This document shows positions 51,490 through 61,856 of a stretch of DNA of 64,000 nt, piece after piece. The notes below the pieces were generated by a model. It was not told where the DNA came from. It searched no databases and saw only the letters and a program-made list of their open reading frames with translations. The position numbers were made by a program, and so were the translations under genes. Origin of the DNA: Akkermansiaceae bacterium (GTDB lineage: Bacteria; Verrucomicrobiota; Verrucomicrobiia; Verrucomicrobiales; DEV007); NCBI GenBank assembly GCA_024233085.1, contig JACKQC010000009.1, positions 138,289-202,288 on the forward strand. The letters run 5' to 3'. The stretch's first letter is position 1, and every line of letters begins with the position of its first letter.

Positions 51490-53100
51490 ATGGCCGATTC
51501 TTCAAAGGATTCGCGTTCCGAAACGTCTTTAGTCGCAATGGCTCCAAACGAGCTTCCCACCACCGCCGACAGCAACGGCGCCCGCACTCGACCGCCGAGC
51601 CGGGGCGCCTGGATCGCCCTGCTGGCCTTTGTGCTGGTGCTGCACCTTTTTGGCCTGGGAAAACACGGCTTGTTCGAGCCCGACGAAGGCCGCTACGCCA
51701 ACATGGGCGCCGAATGGACGGAGTTTGACGATCATTCCTGGCTGGAGCCGACCCTCGCGGACGTGGGCCATTTCGACAAACCGCCGCTCATCTACTGGTT
51801 CACGGGATCGAGCTTCCTGCTTTTCGGCCGGAACGAATGGGCGGCCCGCCTGCCCTCCTTCCTCGGCGGCCTGCTCGCCCTGGCCGGGATCGCCCTGCTC
51901 GCCTGGCGCGCGTCCGGTCCCCGGGCCGCGTGGTGGGCCGTGCTGGCGGGCGCGACCACGATCCAGATCTGGGCGCTGTCCCACCTGCTGTCCCCGGACA
52001 TGCTGATGGGCGGGTTTTGCACGCTCGGCGCCGGACTGGTTTTGTGGCCCCGCTCGGAAGATTCGTCCCTTCGGCGCCGGGCATATTGGATCGCCGGGGC
52101 GCTCTGCTGGAGTCTGGCGTGGTGGACGAAAGCCACCGCCGCTCTCGTCCCCCTCGCGGCCATCACCGCCGCCCTGGCGATTACCGGGCGTCGCGATCGC
52201 CTGCGGGCACTCAAACCCCTCCGCCTGCTCCTCGTCATTCTTGCCCTCGGATTGCCGTGGTACCTGCTGATGGCGCACCGGCACCCCGAGCTGTGGGATT
52301 TCTTTTTGCGCCGGGAATTGGCGGGCCGGGTCGTCGGGCATCCGGACGATCGCGACGAGTTTTTCGGCTTCCAGTTTCTGATCGCCGCCCTTTTCTGGCT
52401 GCCTTGGTGGCCGGTGCTCGTCCGCCCCATCGTCCGGGCCTGGAAAAGCGCCTCCGGTGCCGGGCGCGAGCGCCTCAAGGGTCTGCCCTGGGAACCCCTG
52501 GCCGCGGTCCTGGTCGTGGCCGTCTACTCGCTGATCGCCTCCAAACTGCCGACCTACACGCTGCCGGGCGCTCCCTTTGTCGCCGTCGCTGTGGGCGGAC
52601 TGTTGGCGCGCGAATCCTTCACCTTTCGCCGCTGGCCCGCCCGCGCCGCCGCCGTGGCGACGCTTGGCCTGGTCGCCGTCTCTCTGGTCTCGCCGCGCAT
52701 CGAGAGTTCGATCGGGGGAAACTCCAGCGTCCGGCTCGCCATGGCCGAGGCCCGGAGCCGCGGCGCCGACTGGATCGTCTGCGACGAATTCTGGCCGGGG
52801 GCCGAGTTTTACTTTGGCGAGAATGTGCTCTACGTGGATGAAGCCGACCATCTTCAGGTCGCCGGTTCGGCGGGCCAGGAACCTGCCGAGCATTTCGTCT
52901 CGAAGCGGGACATTGCCGGTCGCCTCGCCGGCCTCGAGGGCGAGATCTGGATCGTGGACCGCTTCACGCCGGAGCCGTCCCCCCGCCACTGGCGGGAAAC
53001 GGTGCTGGGGACTGAGTCCGGGAGCGCCCGGCCCGAACCGGTCCGGGTCGGCGATTTTCGGCTGCAAAAAGTGACCCCGTCCGGTTCTCCGGCGCGCTGA
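51490..53100 (+). CDS. GT39/ArnT-like membrane glycosyltransferase
   Basis: A 536-residue integral membrane protein with about 11 helices. The Asp-Glu motif in FEPDEGRYANMG (about residues 59-70) is the signature of the PMT/ArnT family, whose members use a polyprenyl-phosphate sugar as donor to modify lipids or proteins at the outer face of the inner membrane. The hydrophobic segments alternate with short loops, and a soluble domain follows (about 415-530). Starts at 51490 and 51538 are both possible. Divergent from the metal ATPase. Confidence 0.8.
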   Translation: MADSSKDSRSETSLVAMAPNELPTTADSNGARTRPPSRGAWIALLAFVLVLHLFGLGKHGLFEPDEGRYANMGAEWTEFDDHSWLEPTLADVGHFDKPPLIYWFTGSSFLLFGRNEWAARLPSFLGGLLALAGIALLAWRASGPRAAWWAVLAGATTIQIWALSHLLSPDMLMGGFCTLGAGLVLWPRSEDSSLRRRAYWIAGALCWSLAWWTKATAALVPLAAITAALAITGRRDRLRALKPLRLLLVILALGLPWYLLMAHRHPELWDFFLRRELAGRVVGHPDDRDEFFGFQFLIAALFWLPWWPVLVRPIVRAWKSASGAGRERLKGLPWEPLAAVLVVAVYSLIASKLPTYTLPGAPFVAVAVGGLLARESFTFRRWPARAAAVATLGLVAVSLVSPRIESSIGGNSSVRLAMAEARSRGADWIVCDEFWPGAEFYFGENVLYVDEADHLQVAGSAGQEPAEHFVSKRDIAGRLAGLEGEIWIVDRFTPEPSPRHWRETVLGTESGSARPEPVRVGDFRLQKVTPSGSPAR

Positions 53101-53121
53101 CTTTCACGCGGATCGATTCCC

Positions 53122-54648
53122 TCATCGGTTCCGTCCGAAGAACCCGAAACGTTTGGCCCGTGACCCGGCCGATTCCGATGACGGGGCTGTCTCGGCGGGT
53201 TGCGACGGATCGGCGACCCCGGACGGCGTCTCCTCGGCGGCTTCGGAGGGGGTCGGCGCCCTGTTTTCGGCCGCGGCTTCGGCTGAGGAAACCGGCTGAC
53301 CCAGCGCGGTGTAAAGCTGAATCTGGGCGAGGTTGTAGTCGATCACCGAATCGAGATAGAGGGTGCGGGCGGAGACGAGGGACTGAATCGCCTGGAGCAC
53401 TTCGATGGGAAGTCCCTGGTTTTCGAAGACGCGGGAGCGATTCAACTCGTAGGAACGCCGGGCGCGGGCAATGGCGTCGCGCCCGATGGCGATCCGCGCG
53501 TCCCGGCTGCGGGCACTGGCGAAAGCGGCCGCGACTTCCGCCGCCACGGTGATCTCGACATCGGAACGGGTGATTTTCGCCTGCTTCCAAAGGGAGGACT
53601 TCTCCCGCACCCCGGCGTGCTGGCCGAGTCCAAGGCCGTGGATCTGCCAGTAGAGCGCGGCGCTGACATCCGTGCGCTGGTCGCCGCTGCCCGGCGAGGT
53701 GTCGTTGTCGCCGCCGAACCCGCCCGTGCTGGCGCCCACGGCCAGTTTCGGAATCAGCGGGGAATAGCGATGGCGCTCGAGATCCCGCCAGGTGGCGGCG
53801 AGTTCCGCGTCCGAACCGGCGAGTTCGGGCCGGGATTTGAGGGCGAGATCCGTGAGGACCGCGACATCCTCCGACAGGTCGACCCACTCGGACCTGGCAT
53901 CGGCGCTGCCCACGGGAGAGAGTCGGGTGGCGGGATCGATTCGCAGGAGCGCGGCGAGCCGGATGGACGCCAGCGCGAGATTTTCGCGGGCGACCTCGGT
54001 GTCGCGTTCGCGCACGAGCGCTTCGACGGCGGCGCGTTCGCTGTCGGATTCGAGGCCCTGGCCGGTTTCGGCAAAGCTGTTGGTGGCGTCGGCGAGAGCT
54101 TTCGCGTTTTCGTGGGCCTCCCCTGCAATCTGGAGGGCGCCGCGGGCGCGAAGCAGCTCATACCAGGCGGCGGCGGTTTCGAAGAGGACGCGGTTGCGGA
54201 CGGCGTCGCTCTCCGCCCGGGCGCTGTCCGCGCGCTGACGGGCGGCGAGGGGGGCGTAAAAGGCTTCGGCGAGGTCCACTTTCAACCCCACTCCGGCGAT
54301 CTGGACATCGCCCGCTCCGACGGCGCCGGCGCCCAGTCCGGCGAAGCGGGAGGAGCGGTCAACGTCGAGAACGTTGCCGTTGGTCTCTTGAAGCGGTCCC
54401 TCGTGCCGGTGATAGCTGGCGCCGGCGCTGAGGTCGGGAAGCAGGAGCGTCCGTGCTTGCAGGAGCCGGGCCTCGGCCTCGGCTATCTTTTCGCGCGCGA
54501 GGGCGACCTTGGTGTTGTCGAGGTCGGCGAGTTTCAGGGCCGTCGCGAGATCGATGGCGAAGGGGTCCCGATCCGTTTCGCCGGCGGACCCGGACGGGGC
54601 GGCGGCGAGGAGAATCGACAGGACGGCGGCGAGGCGAAGGCGTTTCAT
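53122..54648 (-). CDS. Outer-membrane efflux protein (TolC family)
   Basis: A 508-residue protein with signal peptide (MKRLRLAAVLSILLAAAP) and two copies of the OEP helix-strand pattern typical of TolC channels (LATALKLADLDNTKVALAREKIAEAEARL near the start, ARIAIGRDAIARARRSYELNRSRVFENQGLP late). A Pro/Ala/Glu-rich tail follows (about 470-508). Its ATG overlaps the stop of the RND gene (ATGA at 54645-54648), so the three efflux genes form a coupled operon. It should form the trimeric outer-membrane duct. Confidence 0.86.
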   Translation of the reverse strand: MKRLRLAAVLSILLAAAPSGSAGETDRDPFAIDLATALKLADLDNTKVALAREKIAEAEARLLQARTLLLPDLSAGASYHRHEGPLQETNGNVLDVDRSSRFAGLGAGAVGAGDVQIAGVGLKVDLAEAFYAPLAARQRADSARAESDAVRNRVLFETAAAWYELLRARGALQIAGEAHENAKALADATNSFAETGQGLESDSERAAVEALVRERDTEVARENLALASIRLAALLRIDPATRLSPVGSADARSEWVDLSEDVAVLTDLALKSRPELAGSDAELAATWRDLERHRYSPLIPKLAVGASTGGFGGDNDTSPGSGDQRTDVSAALYWQIHGLGLGQHAGVREKSSLWKQAKITRSDVEITVAAEVAAAFASARSRDARIAIGRDAIARARRSYELNRSRVFENQGLPIEVLQAIQSLVSARTLYLDSVIDYNLAQIQLYTALGQPVSSAEAAAENRAPTPSEAAEETPSGVADPSQPAETAPSSESAGSRAKRFGFFGRNR

Positions 54649-57600
54649 GACGGGTTGGCGCGTTTCAGCAGGGAGTAGGCGCAGGGCACCAGAAAAAGGG
54701 TGAGCACGGTGGAAACGGCCATGCCGCCGATGACGGCGCGGGCCAGCGGGATCATGGCCTCGTTGCCGGGCAGGAGGGCGAAGGCGAAAGGCGCCATCGA
54801 GGCGAGCAGCGTGAGCGTGGTCATCAGAATGGGCCGCAGGCGGACCCGCGCGGCTTCGAAGGCGGCGTCGAACGGGTTGCGGCCCTCGCGCAGCCGGGCG
54901 TTGGCGAATTCGACGAGCAGGATGCTGTTGTTGACGACGATGCCGATCAGCATCAGCGATCCCATGAGCGACTGGATGTTCAGGGTCGTGCCGGTGAGGA
55001 AAAGGGAGGCGACCACCCCGGCCAGGGCGAGCGGCACGGCCAACATGATGAGCAGCGGGTCGACGAAGGACCTGAACTGCGCCATCAGAATCAGGAACAC
55101 CAGGAGGGAGGCGACCGCCAGGCCGATCCCGATCTTTCGGGCGCCTTCGCGCATCGTGTTGACGGGGCCCTGCAGGGAGACCGTCGTCCCCTCGGGCAGT
55201 TCGACCCCGGCGAGGCGCGCCTCCACCTCGGCCACCACCGATCCGACATCCCGCCCCTCGGCGTTCACGTAGACGTTGTAGACGCGGGAGATGTCCGCGC
55301 GGGCGATCTCGCCGGGTATATTGACCCGCCGGATCTCCGCGACACTCGAAAGGGGAACCGTCATCGCTCCGCCGGCCGACTCCACCCGGAGGGGCAGGTT
55401 CCGCAACTCTTCGAGGGAATCCGCCACATTGTCCCCGAGCTGCACGCCCATGAAGAAGTCCTTCCCGTCCGGGGCGATCCAGATCATCGAAACGTAGCCG
55501 GTGCTGGAGCCGTAGGCGGTGAGGACGTTTTTGGCCACATCCTCCTGAGACAGTCCAAAATAGGCGGCGCGTGTGCGGTCGACCCGGATGTCGAGCTGCG
55601 GATAGTCCAATGCCTGCGCGATCTGGACATCGACCGCGCCGGGAATGACCTTCAGGGTCGCTTCGACGGTTTCGGCGGCTTTTCGGCCGGCATCGAACTT
55701 GCCGAACTTGATCTCGACGTCGATGGGCGTCGGCGCGCCTTCGTTGAGGGCGGCATTGACGATGCCGCCGGTGACGAAAAGGAATTTTTCGGAGGGAAAC
55801 TCGGTTTTCCACCGCTCGCGCAGGCGTTTCACGCAGGCCGCGACGCTTCGCCGGCCGCCGCCCGGGTGGAGATTGACGATGAGATAGGCGGTGTCGGGAC
55901 CCGAGTTCGAGCTCAGGATCGTGGAAAACCCGGCGCCCTTTCCCACCGGCATGCCGATGTTGGAGATGATGGTCTGGACGTGTTCCTCCCCGACGGTTTT
56001 TCGAATGGAATCCTCGATCCGGGCCACGAGTTCCTCCGTTTTGTCGAGCCGTGTCCCGGGGATGGTCTTCAGCCTGACCTCGAAGGTGCCCGCGTCGACT
56101 TCCGGAAAAAGCTCGCTTCCAAGCGCCGGAAACAACAGCAGACATCCGGCGGTGGCGGCGGCGACGACCACGACACTGAGCAGGGCCCGCTTCATCGCCC
56201 CGCCGAGCAGGCGCGCATACCAGCCCTTGGAAACGCCGGCGGCGGTTTCGGCTCGGGCGGGGGCGGCGGCGGACTTTCCGAGAAAATTCGCGCAGAAAAC
56301 CGGCGCCACCGTCATGGCGATGAAGTAGGAGGCTCCGATGGTGATGGCGGCCGCGAGCGACAGCGGGACGAAGAGAAACTTCACCATGCCGGTCAGGAAA
56401 ATGGCGGGCACGAAGACGGCGAGCGTGGTCAAAACGCCCGCGAGCACCGGGGCCGCCACCTCGCCGGCGCCCTCGAGCGCGGCGGTCGCGGCGTCCTTGC
56501 CCATGGAACGGTGGCGCATGATGTTTTCGACCACCACGATGCCCGCGTCGACCACCGTGCCCACGGCCAGCGCCAATCCGCCGAGCGTCATGACATTGAT
56601 GGATTCGCCGGAGAAAAAGAAACCGAGGATCCCGATCAGGAGCGCCAGCGGCAGCATGAGGAGAATCGCGAGGGCGGGCCGCCAACGCCGGAGAAACAGC
56701 ACCACGATGACCACCACCAGCAGCCCGCCGAGGCCGACCTGCATCTTGAGATTGCCGATGGCCTGCCGAATGTAGGTCGACTGGTCGGCGACGAGATCGA
56801 CTTGGGTGACCTCGGGAATGTCGCCGCGCTGTTTCATCTTCGGAATCTCCTCGGCAATGCCGGCCCGGATCCGGTCGACGACCTGGATGGTGTTCTCGCC
56901 CGGCTCCCGCAGCAGGGGCACGTAAACCGATCGGCCGCCGTTGACCCGCACGATGTTGTATTGCAGCGCGGCGTCGTCTTTCGTCGTCGCGACATCCCGG
57001 ACGAAGACGGCTTTTCCGTCCCGCATGGCGACGATCACGTTGTCGATGTCGGCGGCGGTCTTGAGCGTGTTTTCCGGATGGACCTGATAGTCGGTGTCGC
57101 CGATCTGGACGGTCCCGCCCGCGAGGACGAGATTCGAGCGCCGGAGCGCGTCGACCACATCCGTCAGCGAAAGCTGGTGCGTCGCGAGTTTCGCCGGATC
57201 GACATAGGTCATCATTTGGCGGAATTTCCCGCCGAAGGGGTGGGGAATCTGCACGCCGGGGAGTCCGCCCATTTTGTTGCGAACCGCGTAGTACCCGATG
57301 GTGTAGAGTTCGGACTCGCTCAGCCCCTCCCCGGAAATCGCCCCGAGCAGCACGGGCATGTTCGCCGGCTCGCTGCGGAGGGTGAAGGGGTGTTCGATCC
57401 CGGGCGGCAGGTGAAACATGTCGCTCATCTCGTAGTTGAAGATGTCGTTCATCGCGGCCGAGGGATCGGTTCCCGCCTCGAAAGTCACCTTCAGCAGCGC
57501 GGCGCCCGGCACGGTCCGCGACTCGATGCGCTCCCGGTTTCCGGCCAGAGTCAGCGCCCGCTCCACGCGGGAGGTCACCGATTGTTCCATCTCGCCGGTG

Positions 57601-57764
57601 GGCAGGCCCGGGTAGGAGAAGAAACTCATGATGACCGGCTTGCGAAAGTCCGGCAAAATGTCCGCCGGAATCTGCCGAAAAACCACGAAGCCGAGGAAGG
57701 ACAGGCCCAACACCGCGGCAAGAACCCCGTGGGGATTGCGAAGAGCGAAACGGACGAGGTTCAT
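54645..57764 (-). CDS. RND efflux transporter inner-membrane protein
   Basis: A 1039-residue RND protein with 12 membrane helices and two large periplasmic loops. The helix 4 motif is TVVDAGIVVVENI near residue 400, with a single Asp followed by Ala, rather than the two Asp of AcrB. CusA-type heavy-metal pumps also have a single Asp there (DAA), so this may point to a metal or unusual substrate. MNLVRFALRNPHGVLAA at the start is typical. It lies between the adaptor and the TolC gene. Confidence 0.86.
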   Translation of the reverse strand: MNLVRFALRNPHGVLAAVLGLSFLGFVVFRQIPADILPDFRKPVIMSFFSYPGLPTGEMEQSVTSRVERALTLAGNRERIESRTVPGAALLKVTFEAGTDPSAAMNDIFNYEMSDMFHLPPGIEHPFTLRSEPANMPVLLGAISGEGLSESELYTIGYYAVRNKMGGLPGVQIPHPFGGKFRQMMTYVDPAKLATHQLSLTDVVDALRRSNLVLAGGTVQIGDTDYQVHPENTLKTAADIDNVIVAMRDGKAVFVRDVATTKDDAALQYNIVRVNGGRSVYVPLLREPGENTIQVVDRIRAGIAEEIPKMKQRGDIPEVTQVDLVADQSTYIRQAIGNLKMQVGLGGLLVVVIVVLFLRRWRPALAILLMLPLALLIGILGFFFSGESINVMTLGGLALAVGTVVDAGIVVVENIMRHRSMGKDAATAALEGAGEVAAPVLAGVLTTLAVFVPAIFLTGMVKFLFVPLSLAAAITIGASYFIAMTVAPVFCANFLGKSAAAPARAETAAGVSKGWYARLLGGAMKRALLSVVVVAAATAGCLLLFPALGSELFPEVDAGTFEVRLKTIPGTRLDKTEELVARIEDSIRKTVGEEHVQTIISNIGMPVGKGAGFSTILSSNSGPDTAYLIVNLHPGGGRRSVAACVKRLRERWKTEFPSEKFLFVTGGIVNAALNEGAPTPIDVEIKFGKFDAGRKAAETVEATLKVIPGAVDVQIAQALDYPQLDIRVDRTRAAYFGLSQEDVAKNVLTAYGSSTGYVSMIWIAPDGKDFFMGVQLGDNVADSLEELRNLPLRVESAGGAMTVPLSSVAEIRRVNIPGEIARADISRVYNVYVNAEGRDVGSVVAEVEARLAGVELPEGTTVSLQGPVNTMREGARKIGIGLAVASLLVFLILMAQFRSFVDPLLIMLAVPLALAGVVASLFLTGTTLNIQSLMGSLMLIGIVVNNSILLVEFANARLREGRNPFDAAFEAARVRLRPILMTTLTLLASMAPFAFALLPGNEAMIPLARAVIGGMAVSTVLTLFLVPCAYSLLKRANPS

Positions 57765-57797
57765 GGCGGGAATCGAAACCGACCGCGGCGCGGAAGT

Positions 57798-58982
57798 TCA
57801 GGGAGCCGGCGTCACTTCGACGGGTTGTCCATCGGCGAGCCCGCCGACCACTCCCGCCACCACCGATTCGGCGCCGGTCAGCCCCTCGGCAATCTCCATC
57901 CGATCCCCGAGATCGAGCCCGACCCGAACCGGTACATGCCTGGCCGCGCCGTTTTCGACGACGATCACGCGCGCCGTGTCTCCCGATTCGTCGAAACGAA
58001 CGGCGCGCGAGGGCAGGACGAGCGCCCCCTCGTGCCGCTCCAGCACAATCGTCGCCTCTCCAAACATCCCGGGCAGGAGCGCCCCGTCGGGATTGTCGAG
58101 ATCGAACTCCACGGTCATCGTCCCCGATCCGGCGTCGATCGATCGCGCGGATCGCGCGACTTTCCCGGGGAATCGGCGCTCCCGCAGCGCCCGCGACGCG
58201 AATTCCGCCCCGTCCCCCGCGTCGACCCGCACCGCCTCCGTTTCCGGGACCCGCACCCGGACGCGAACCTTGTCGATTCGCGCGACGCGGAGCAGGGATT
58301 CGCCGCGATCATCGACCCGGACCAGATCGCCGGGATCGATCTCCCTCAGCGTGACGACTCCGGCGAAGGGCGCCCGGAGACTGGCGTAACCGATCATGGT
58401 TTGCAGTTCCTCCAGCTCCTTCTCGGCCACATCGATCTGGGCTTCGGCGCTTTTCGCCTCGGCCTCCGAAACCGCCAGACTCGCCTCGGCGCTTTCGTGA
58501 CGGCTTTGGGATTCGTCGCGCACCTTCTCGGTGACCGCGCCGGTCTTGACCAGGCTCTGGACGCGATCGAACTCCATTTTCTGCGCCCGCACGAGAGCCT
58601 GCGACGCCCGCACGGAGGCTTCCAACTGGTGCTTGCGGCTCGTCAGCAGACGAATTTCCGCCTCCTTGCGCTCCGCCTGAATGCCCAGCTCGGGGGCGTC
58701 GATTTCCGCCAGCACTTCGCCGGCCGCGACCGAGTCGCCGATGTCCACCTTGACCGCCTTCACGTAGCCCCCGACGCGCGAGGCGAGATCGGCCTCGAAA
58801 TAGGCGTGAATCGTCGCCGGCTGCGTCGTGGTCAGGGTGATGTCCTCGCGAACCGGGGTGACCGTCGAGACCCTCACGCTCTCCTGGGCGCCCACCGGCG
58901 CGCCGATCAGCGCGAAAATACCGCACAATGCCGGCACGACCGGACCGGGCGGCCTCCGGCCGCTGAATACGTCTGCGTTCAT
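57798..58982 (-). CDS. Periplasmic adaptor subunit of RND efflux (HlyD/MFP)
   Basis: A 394-residue membrane fusion protein with signal peptide (about 1-32), a lipoyl/barrel-sandwich strand (FEADLASRVGGYVKAVKVDIGDSVAAGEVLAEIDAPEL), a long alpha-hairpin coiled coil (about 90-200) and a second lipoyl half (YASLRAPFAGVVTLREIDPGDLV). It links the RND pump to the TolC channel. ATG 58982 is chosen to open the signal peptide. The divergent 301-bp gap to the first porin gene (58983-59283) has no identified site. Confidence 0.85.
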   Translation of the reverse strand: MNADVFSGRRPPGPVVPALCGIFALIGAPVGAQESVRVSTVTPVREDITLTTTQPATIHAYFEADLASRVGGYVKAVKVDIGDSVAAGEVLAEIDAPELGIQAERKEAEIRLLTSRKHQLEASVRASQALVRAQKMEFDRVQSLVKTGAVTEKVRDESQSRHESAEASLAVSEAEAKSAEAQIDVAEKELEELQTMIGYASLRAPFAGVVTLREIDPGDLVRVDDRGESLLRVARIDKVRVRVRVPETEAVRVDAGDGAEFASRALRERRFPGKVARSARSIDAGSGTMTVEFDLDNPDGALLPGMFGEATIVLERHEGALVLPSRAVRFDESGDTARVIVVENGAARHVPVRVGLDLGDRMEIAEGLTGAESVVAGVVGGLADGQPVEVTPAP

Positions 58983-59283
58983 GGTTTCGTTTCCGCGAAC
59001 CGATCCGCGGACGGTCTCGATGCTTGGCCGCGCCTCCTCGCCAGTCAAGCGGATTCGCCCGCCCGGCCCGGGTGACGAATTCGTCACACCGTTCCGCTGT
59101 CGCGATTCGCGTTTCGACGCCAAAAAAGGCCGCGAGCGGTTCGCCCCCGGACGGAAAACCGCCCGCTTCCGAAATTGTCACACAAAAACGCTGGCCCCGC
59201 GAACCGTCAGCCGCAATGACTTGAATCGTTCGCAAACCACTCTCATCCGAATTCACTCAATCAAACCGACACCAACCAATCCG

Positions 59284-60447
59284 ATGAAACTCCACCCTCG
59301 ATCTCTCACCACTCTTGTCCTCGCGCTGGGCGCCATGGCTCTCGGCGGCACATCCGCCTCCGCCGGCGATGGCGGAAAAGTCGTCGATACCCTGCTCGAG
59401 GCGGACCAAGCTTCGTTCTGCGACCTTTTCGACCTGGCCACGCTTTACGAAAACAAGGAAAACCCCTTCATCCAGAAATTCGCGCTCTCCGGCCGTCTCC
59501 AGGCTGACGCGGCCTTTTTCGACGCGAATCAGGGCGATTACGACAGCCTCCATTGGCGGCGTTTTCGCTTCGGCTTCAAAACAAAGCTCTTCCAGGATTT
59601 CACGCTCCACTCCGAGGCCGACCTCGACCTGAACGATCCCGACCCGCTCTACCACAAATTGACCGACACCTATCTGGAATGGTCGAAAAGCGAGGAGTTG
59701 GAGGTGAAAATCGGCAAGCAGGGCGCCTCCTTCACCGCCGACGGAGCCACCTCCTCGAAAAAGCTCATCCGCCTGGAGCGCAGCCTCCTCTCGAACAATC
59801 TCTGGTTTCCCGAGGAATACTTCACCGGCATCTCCGCCAGCGGCGAGAAAAACAACTGGATCTACAACATCGGGATCTTCTCCTCCGATGGCGGTCCGGA
59901 ATTCGGGGATTTCGAGTCTGGATTCTTCGGCCTGTTGTCGATCGGCTACGATTTCGCCGACGCCTTCGGGCTCGACAAGGCGGTGATTCGCGGAGACTAC
60001 GTGAACAACAACCCCACCGGCGAGGGCGACCTGAACACCCGGCCCCTCTATCAGGTCGGGTCGCTGGTCGGTCACTTCGAAAGCGGGAAACTCGGCCTGA
60101 TCACCGACATCGCGGCGGGTGAGGGCTACGGCACTCAGCCGAACCTGTTCGCCGTCGCCATCATGCCCTACTACGACGTCACCGACCAAATCCAACTGGT
60201 CGCCAGCTACAACTACGTGAACAGCGCCGGTGGCAACGGAGTCCGTCTCGATCGCTACGAGAGCCGCATCGTTGGCGGAAAAGCCGATGAAGCCCACGAA
60301 TTCTACGCCGGGGTGAACTACTACCTCTGCGGTCACAACCTCAAATGGCAGACCGGAGTCGAGTACACCACCGCCTCCGACAGCGCCAACGACGGCGGAG
60401 CCTATGACGGTTGGGGCGTCTCCTCGGGCATCCGTATCAGTTGGTAA
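59284..60447 (+). CDS. Phosphate-selective porin-like outer-membrane protein (OprO/P)
   Basis: A 387-residue beta-barrel porin. It has a signal peptide (1 to about 27), then a barrel with strands such as FALSGRLQADAAFF, RFRFGFKTKLFQDFTLHSEADLDLND, YLEWSKSEELEVKIGKQ, and a C-terminal Trp (SGIRISW), as expected for BAM recognition. Motifs match the OprO/OprP family; anion selectivity is inferred, not shown. ATG 59284 follows an A/T-rich leader without clear Shine-Dalgarno. A strong terminator follows, then a second porin paralogue. Confidence 0.84.
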   Translation: MKLHPRSLTTLVLALGAMALGGTSASAGDGGKVVDTLLEADQASFCDLFDLATLYENKENPFIQKFALSGRLQADAAFFDANQGDYDSLHWRRFRFGFKTKLFQDFTLHSEADLDLNDPDPLYHKLTDTYLEWSKSEELEVKIGKQGASFTADGATSSKKLIRLERSLLSNNLWFPEEYFTGISASGEKNNWIYNIGIFSSDGGPEFGDFESGFFGLLSIGYDFADAFGLDKAVIRGDYVNNNPTGEGDLNTRPLYQVGSLVGHFESGKLGLITDIAAGEGYGTQPNLFAVAIMPYYDVTDQIQLVASYNYVNSAGGNGVRLDRYESRIVGGKADEAHEFYAGVNYYLCGHNLKWQTGVEYTTASDSANDGGAYDGWGVSSGIRISW

Positions 60448-60501
60448 GGAATCGATCCGTCGACTGTCGATTTTCTGACACCCTTGGTTGCGTTGACAAT
60501 T

Positions 60502-60533
60502 GAGGCGGGGGGCATTCCCCCGCCTCTTTTTTT
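60502..60533 (+). terminator. Strong intrinsic terminator after the first porin gene
   Basis: A perfect 10-bp stem GAGGCGGGGG / CCCCCGCCTC (60502-60511 and 60517-60526) with loop GCATT is followed by seven T (60527-60533). It lies 55 bp after the porin stop and separates it from the second porin, so the two are probably transcribed separately or with reduced readthrough. It is the clearest intrinsic terminator in the window. Confidence 0.92.
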
Positions 60534-60627
60534 GTGCCCGGTTTCGAAAACCGCCTATCCTTTTCCCGCGGTTTGAACATCCAATCCGGGCCGATTCGAT
60601 AAACGTCGGCGGACCGCCAGACCCGAA

Positions 60628-61821
60628 ATGTCATCGCTCGACGAAAAAGGCCGATCGGAGGGGCGTAGTCTCACGGATTTCCCGATTCGCGCGCTGCCCG
60701 GCCTGTGGCTGCTGCTCCTGCCCATTTTCCCGCTCCACGCCGACGAATATCGTGAACCGGCGCCCGTCCTCGAATCGGGGGGTGTGGACTACGCGTCGAT
60801 CTGGAAAAAGGCGACGCTTTACAGCGATCCCGAGGGTCCGATTCTCCGGGAGCTTTCGTTGACGGGGCGCTTCCAATACGACTTCGCCGGCGTCGAATCC
60901 GATCGGGGCGACTTCCTGGGCGGCTCGTTCCGGCGGTTTCGGGTCGGATGGAAGGCCGTGCTGCCCGCCGATCTGGCCCTGAAAAGCGAGGTCGAGTTCG
61001 ACCTCGACGATGCCTCGCCCCTCTACAAGCGCCTCACCGACTCCTACCTGCAATGGACGCCCGGCGAGGATTGGCGTTTTCGGCTCGGGAAGCAGGCCGC
61101 GGCTTTCACGCTCGATGGCGCCACTTCCTCCAACGAACTGCTGACGATCGAGCGGAACAATCTTTCCAACAACTTGTGGTTCTCCGAGATTTTCGCCCCC
61201 GGCGCGCTCGTCGACTGGTCCCCGGACGCCTGGCGATTGTCCGCCGGGATCTTCTCCGCCGGCGGACAATCGCCGGAGTTTGGCGACTTTGACGGTTCCG
61301 CGTCCGGGTTGATCAAGCTGGGCCGCGATTTCTCCGAAAACCTCGGCATCCGGGAGGCGCTCGTCGAGGCTCACTTCGCTTGGCAAGACTACCGGCCGGA
61401 GAACACCATCGCCGGTCCGAACGACCGTGTCGCGTCGCTGGTGGCGAGGTTCGAGGGCGATCGCTGGGGTTTCCGGTCCGATCTCGGCGTTGCCCGCGAC
61501 GCCCCCGGCGAAAACACTCTCGCGGGTATCGTCGCCATGCCCTTTTTCAATCTCACCGATGACTGGCAGTTGGTCGCGCGATTCACCTGGCTGGAGAGCG
61601 AACACGACAACGGGCTCCGCCTCGGCCGGTACGAGAACCGGATCGTCGAGGGCCGGGGGGATCGCTACCTCGAATCCTATTTCGGCCTGAACCGCTTTCT
61701 TTTCGGCCACCAACTCAAGTGGCAGGCCGGCGTTCAGCACGCGCGAATGACCGATTCGGCGGCCGACGGCGGCGCCTATGACGGCTGGGGCCTCGCCACC
61801 GCGCTTCGCGTCAGTTGGTGA
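60628..61821 (+). CDS. Second OprO/P-like porin paralogue
   Basis: A 397-residue paralogue of the preceding porin. Matching blocks include GKQAAAFTLDGATSSNELLTIERNNLSNNLWF and the same ending DGGAYDGWGLATALRVSW, with a C-terminal Trp. The signal sequence (about 20-38) is preceded by a hydrophilic lead, so the start may be later than ATG 60628. Differences are concentrated in the loops, so substrate or ion preference may differ. Confidence 0.82.
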   Translation: MSSLDEKGRSEGRSLTDFPIRALPGLWLLLLPIFPLHADEYREPAPVLESGGVDYASIWKKATLYSDPEGPILRELSLTGRFQYDFAGVESDRGDFLGGSFRRFRVGWKAVLPADLALKSEVEFDLDDASPLYKRLTDSYLQWTPGEDWRFRLGKQAAAFTLDGATSSNELLTIERNNLSNNLWFSEIFAPGALVDWSPDAWRLSAGIFSAGGQSPEFGDFDGSASGLIKLGRDFSENLGIREALVEAHFAWQDYRPENTIAGPNDRVASLVARFEGDRWGFRSDLGVARDAPGENTLAGIVAMPFFNLTDDWQLVARFTWLESEHDNGLRLGRYENRIVEGRGDRYLESYFGLNRFLFGHQLKWQAGVQHARMTDSAADGGAYDGWGLATALRVSW

Positions 61822-61856
61822 GCCGCCGGGTCTCGCCTCAACACCTCAATCCCACA

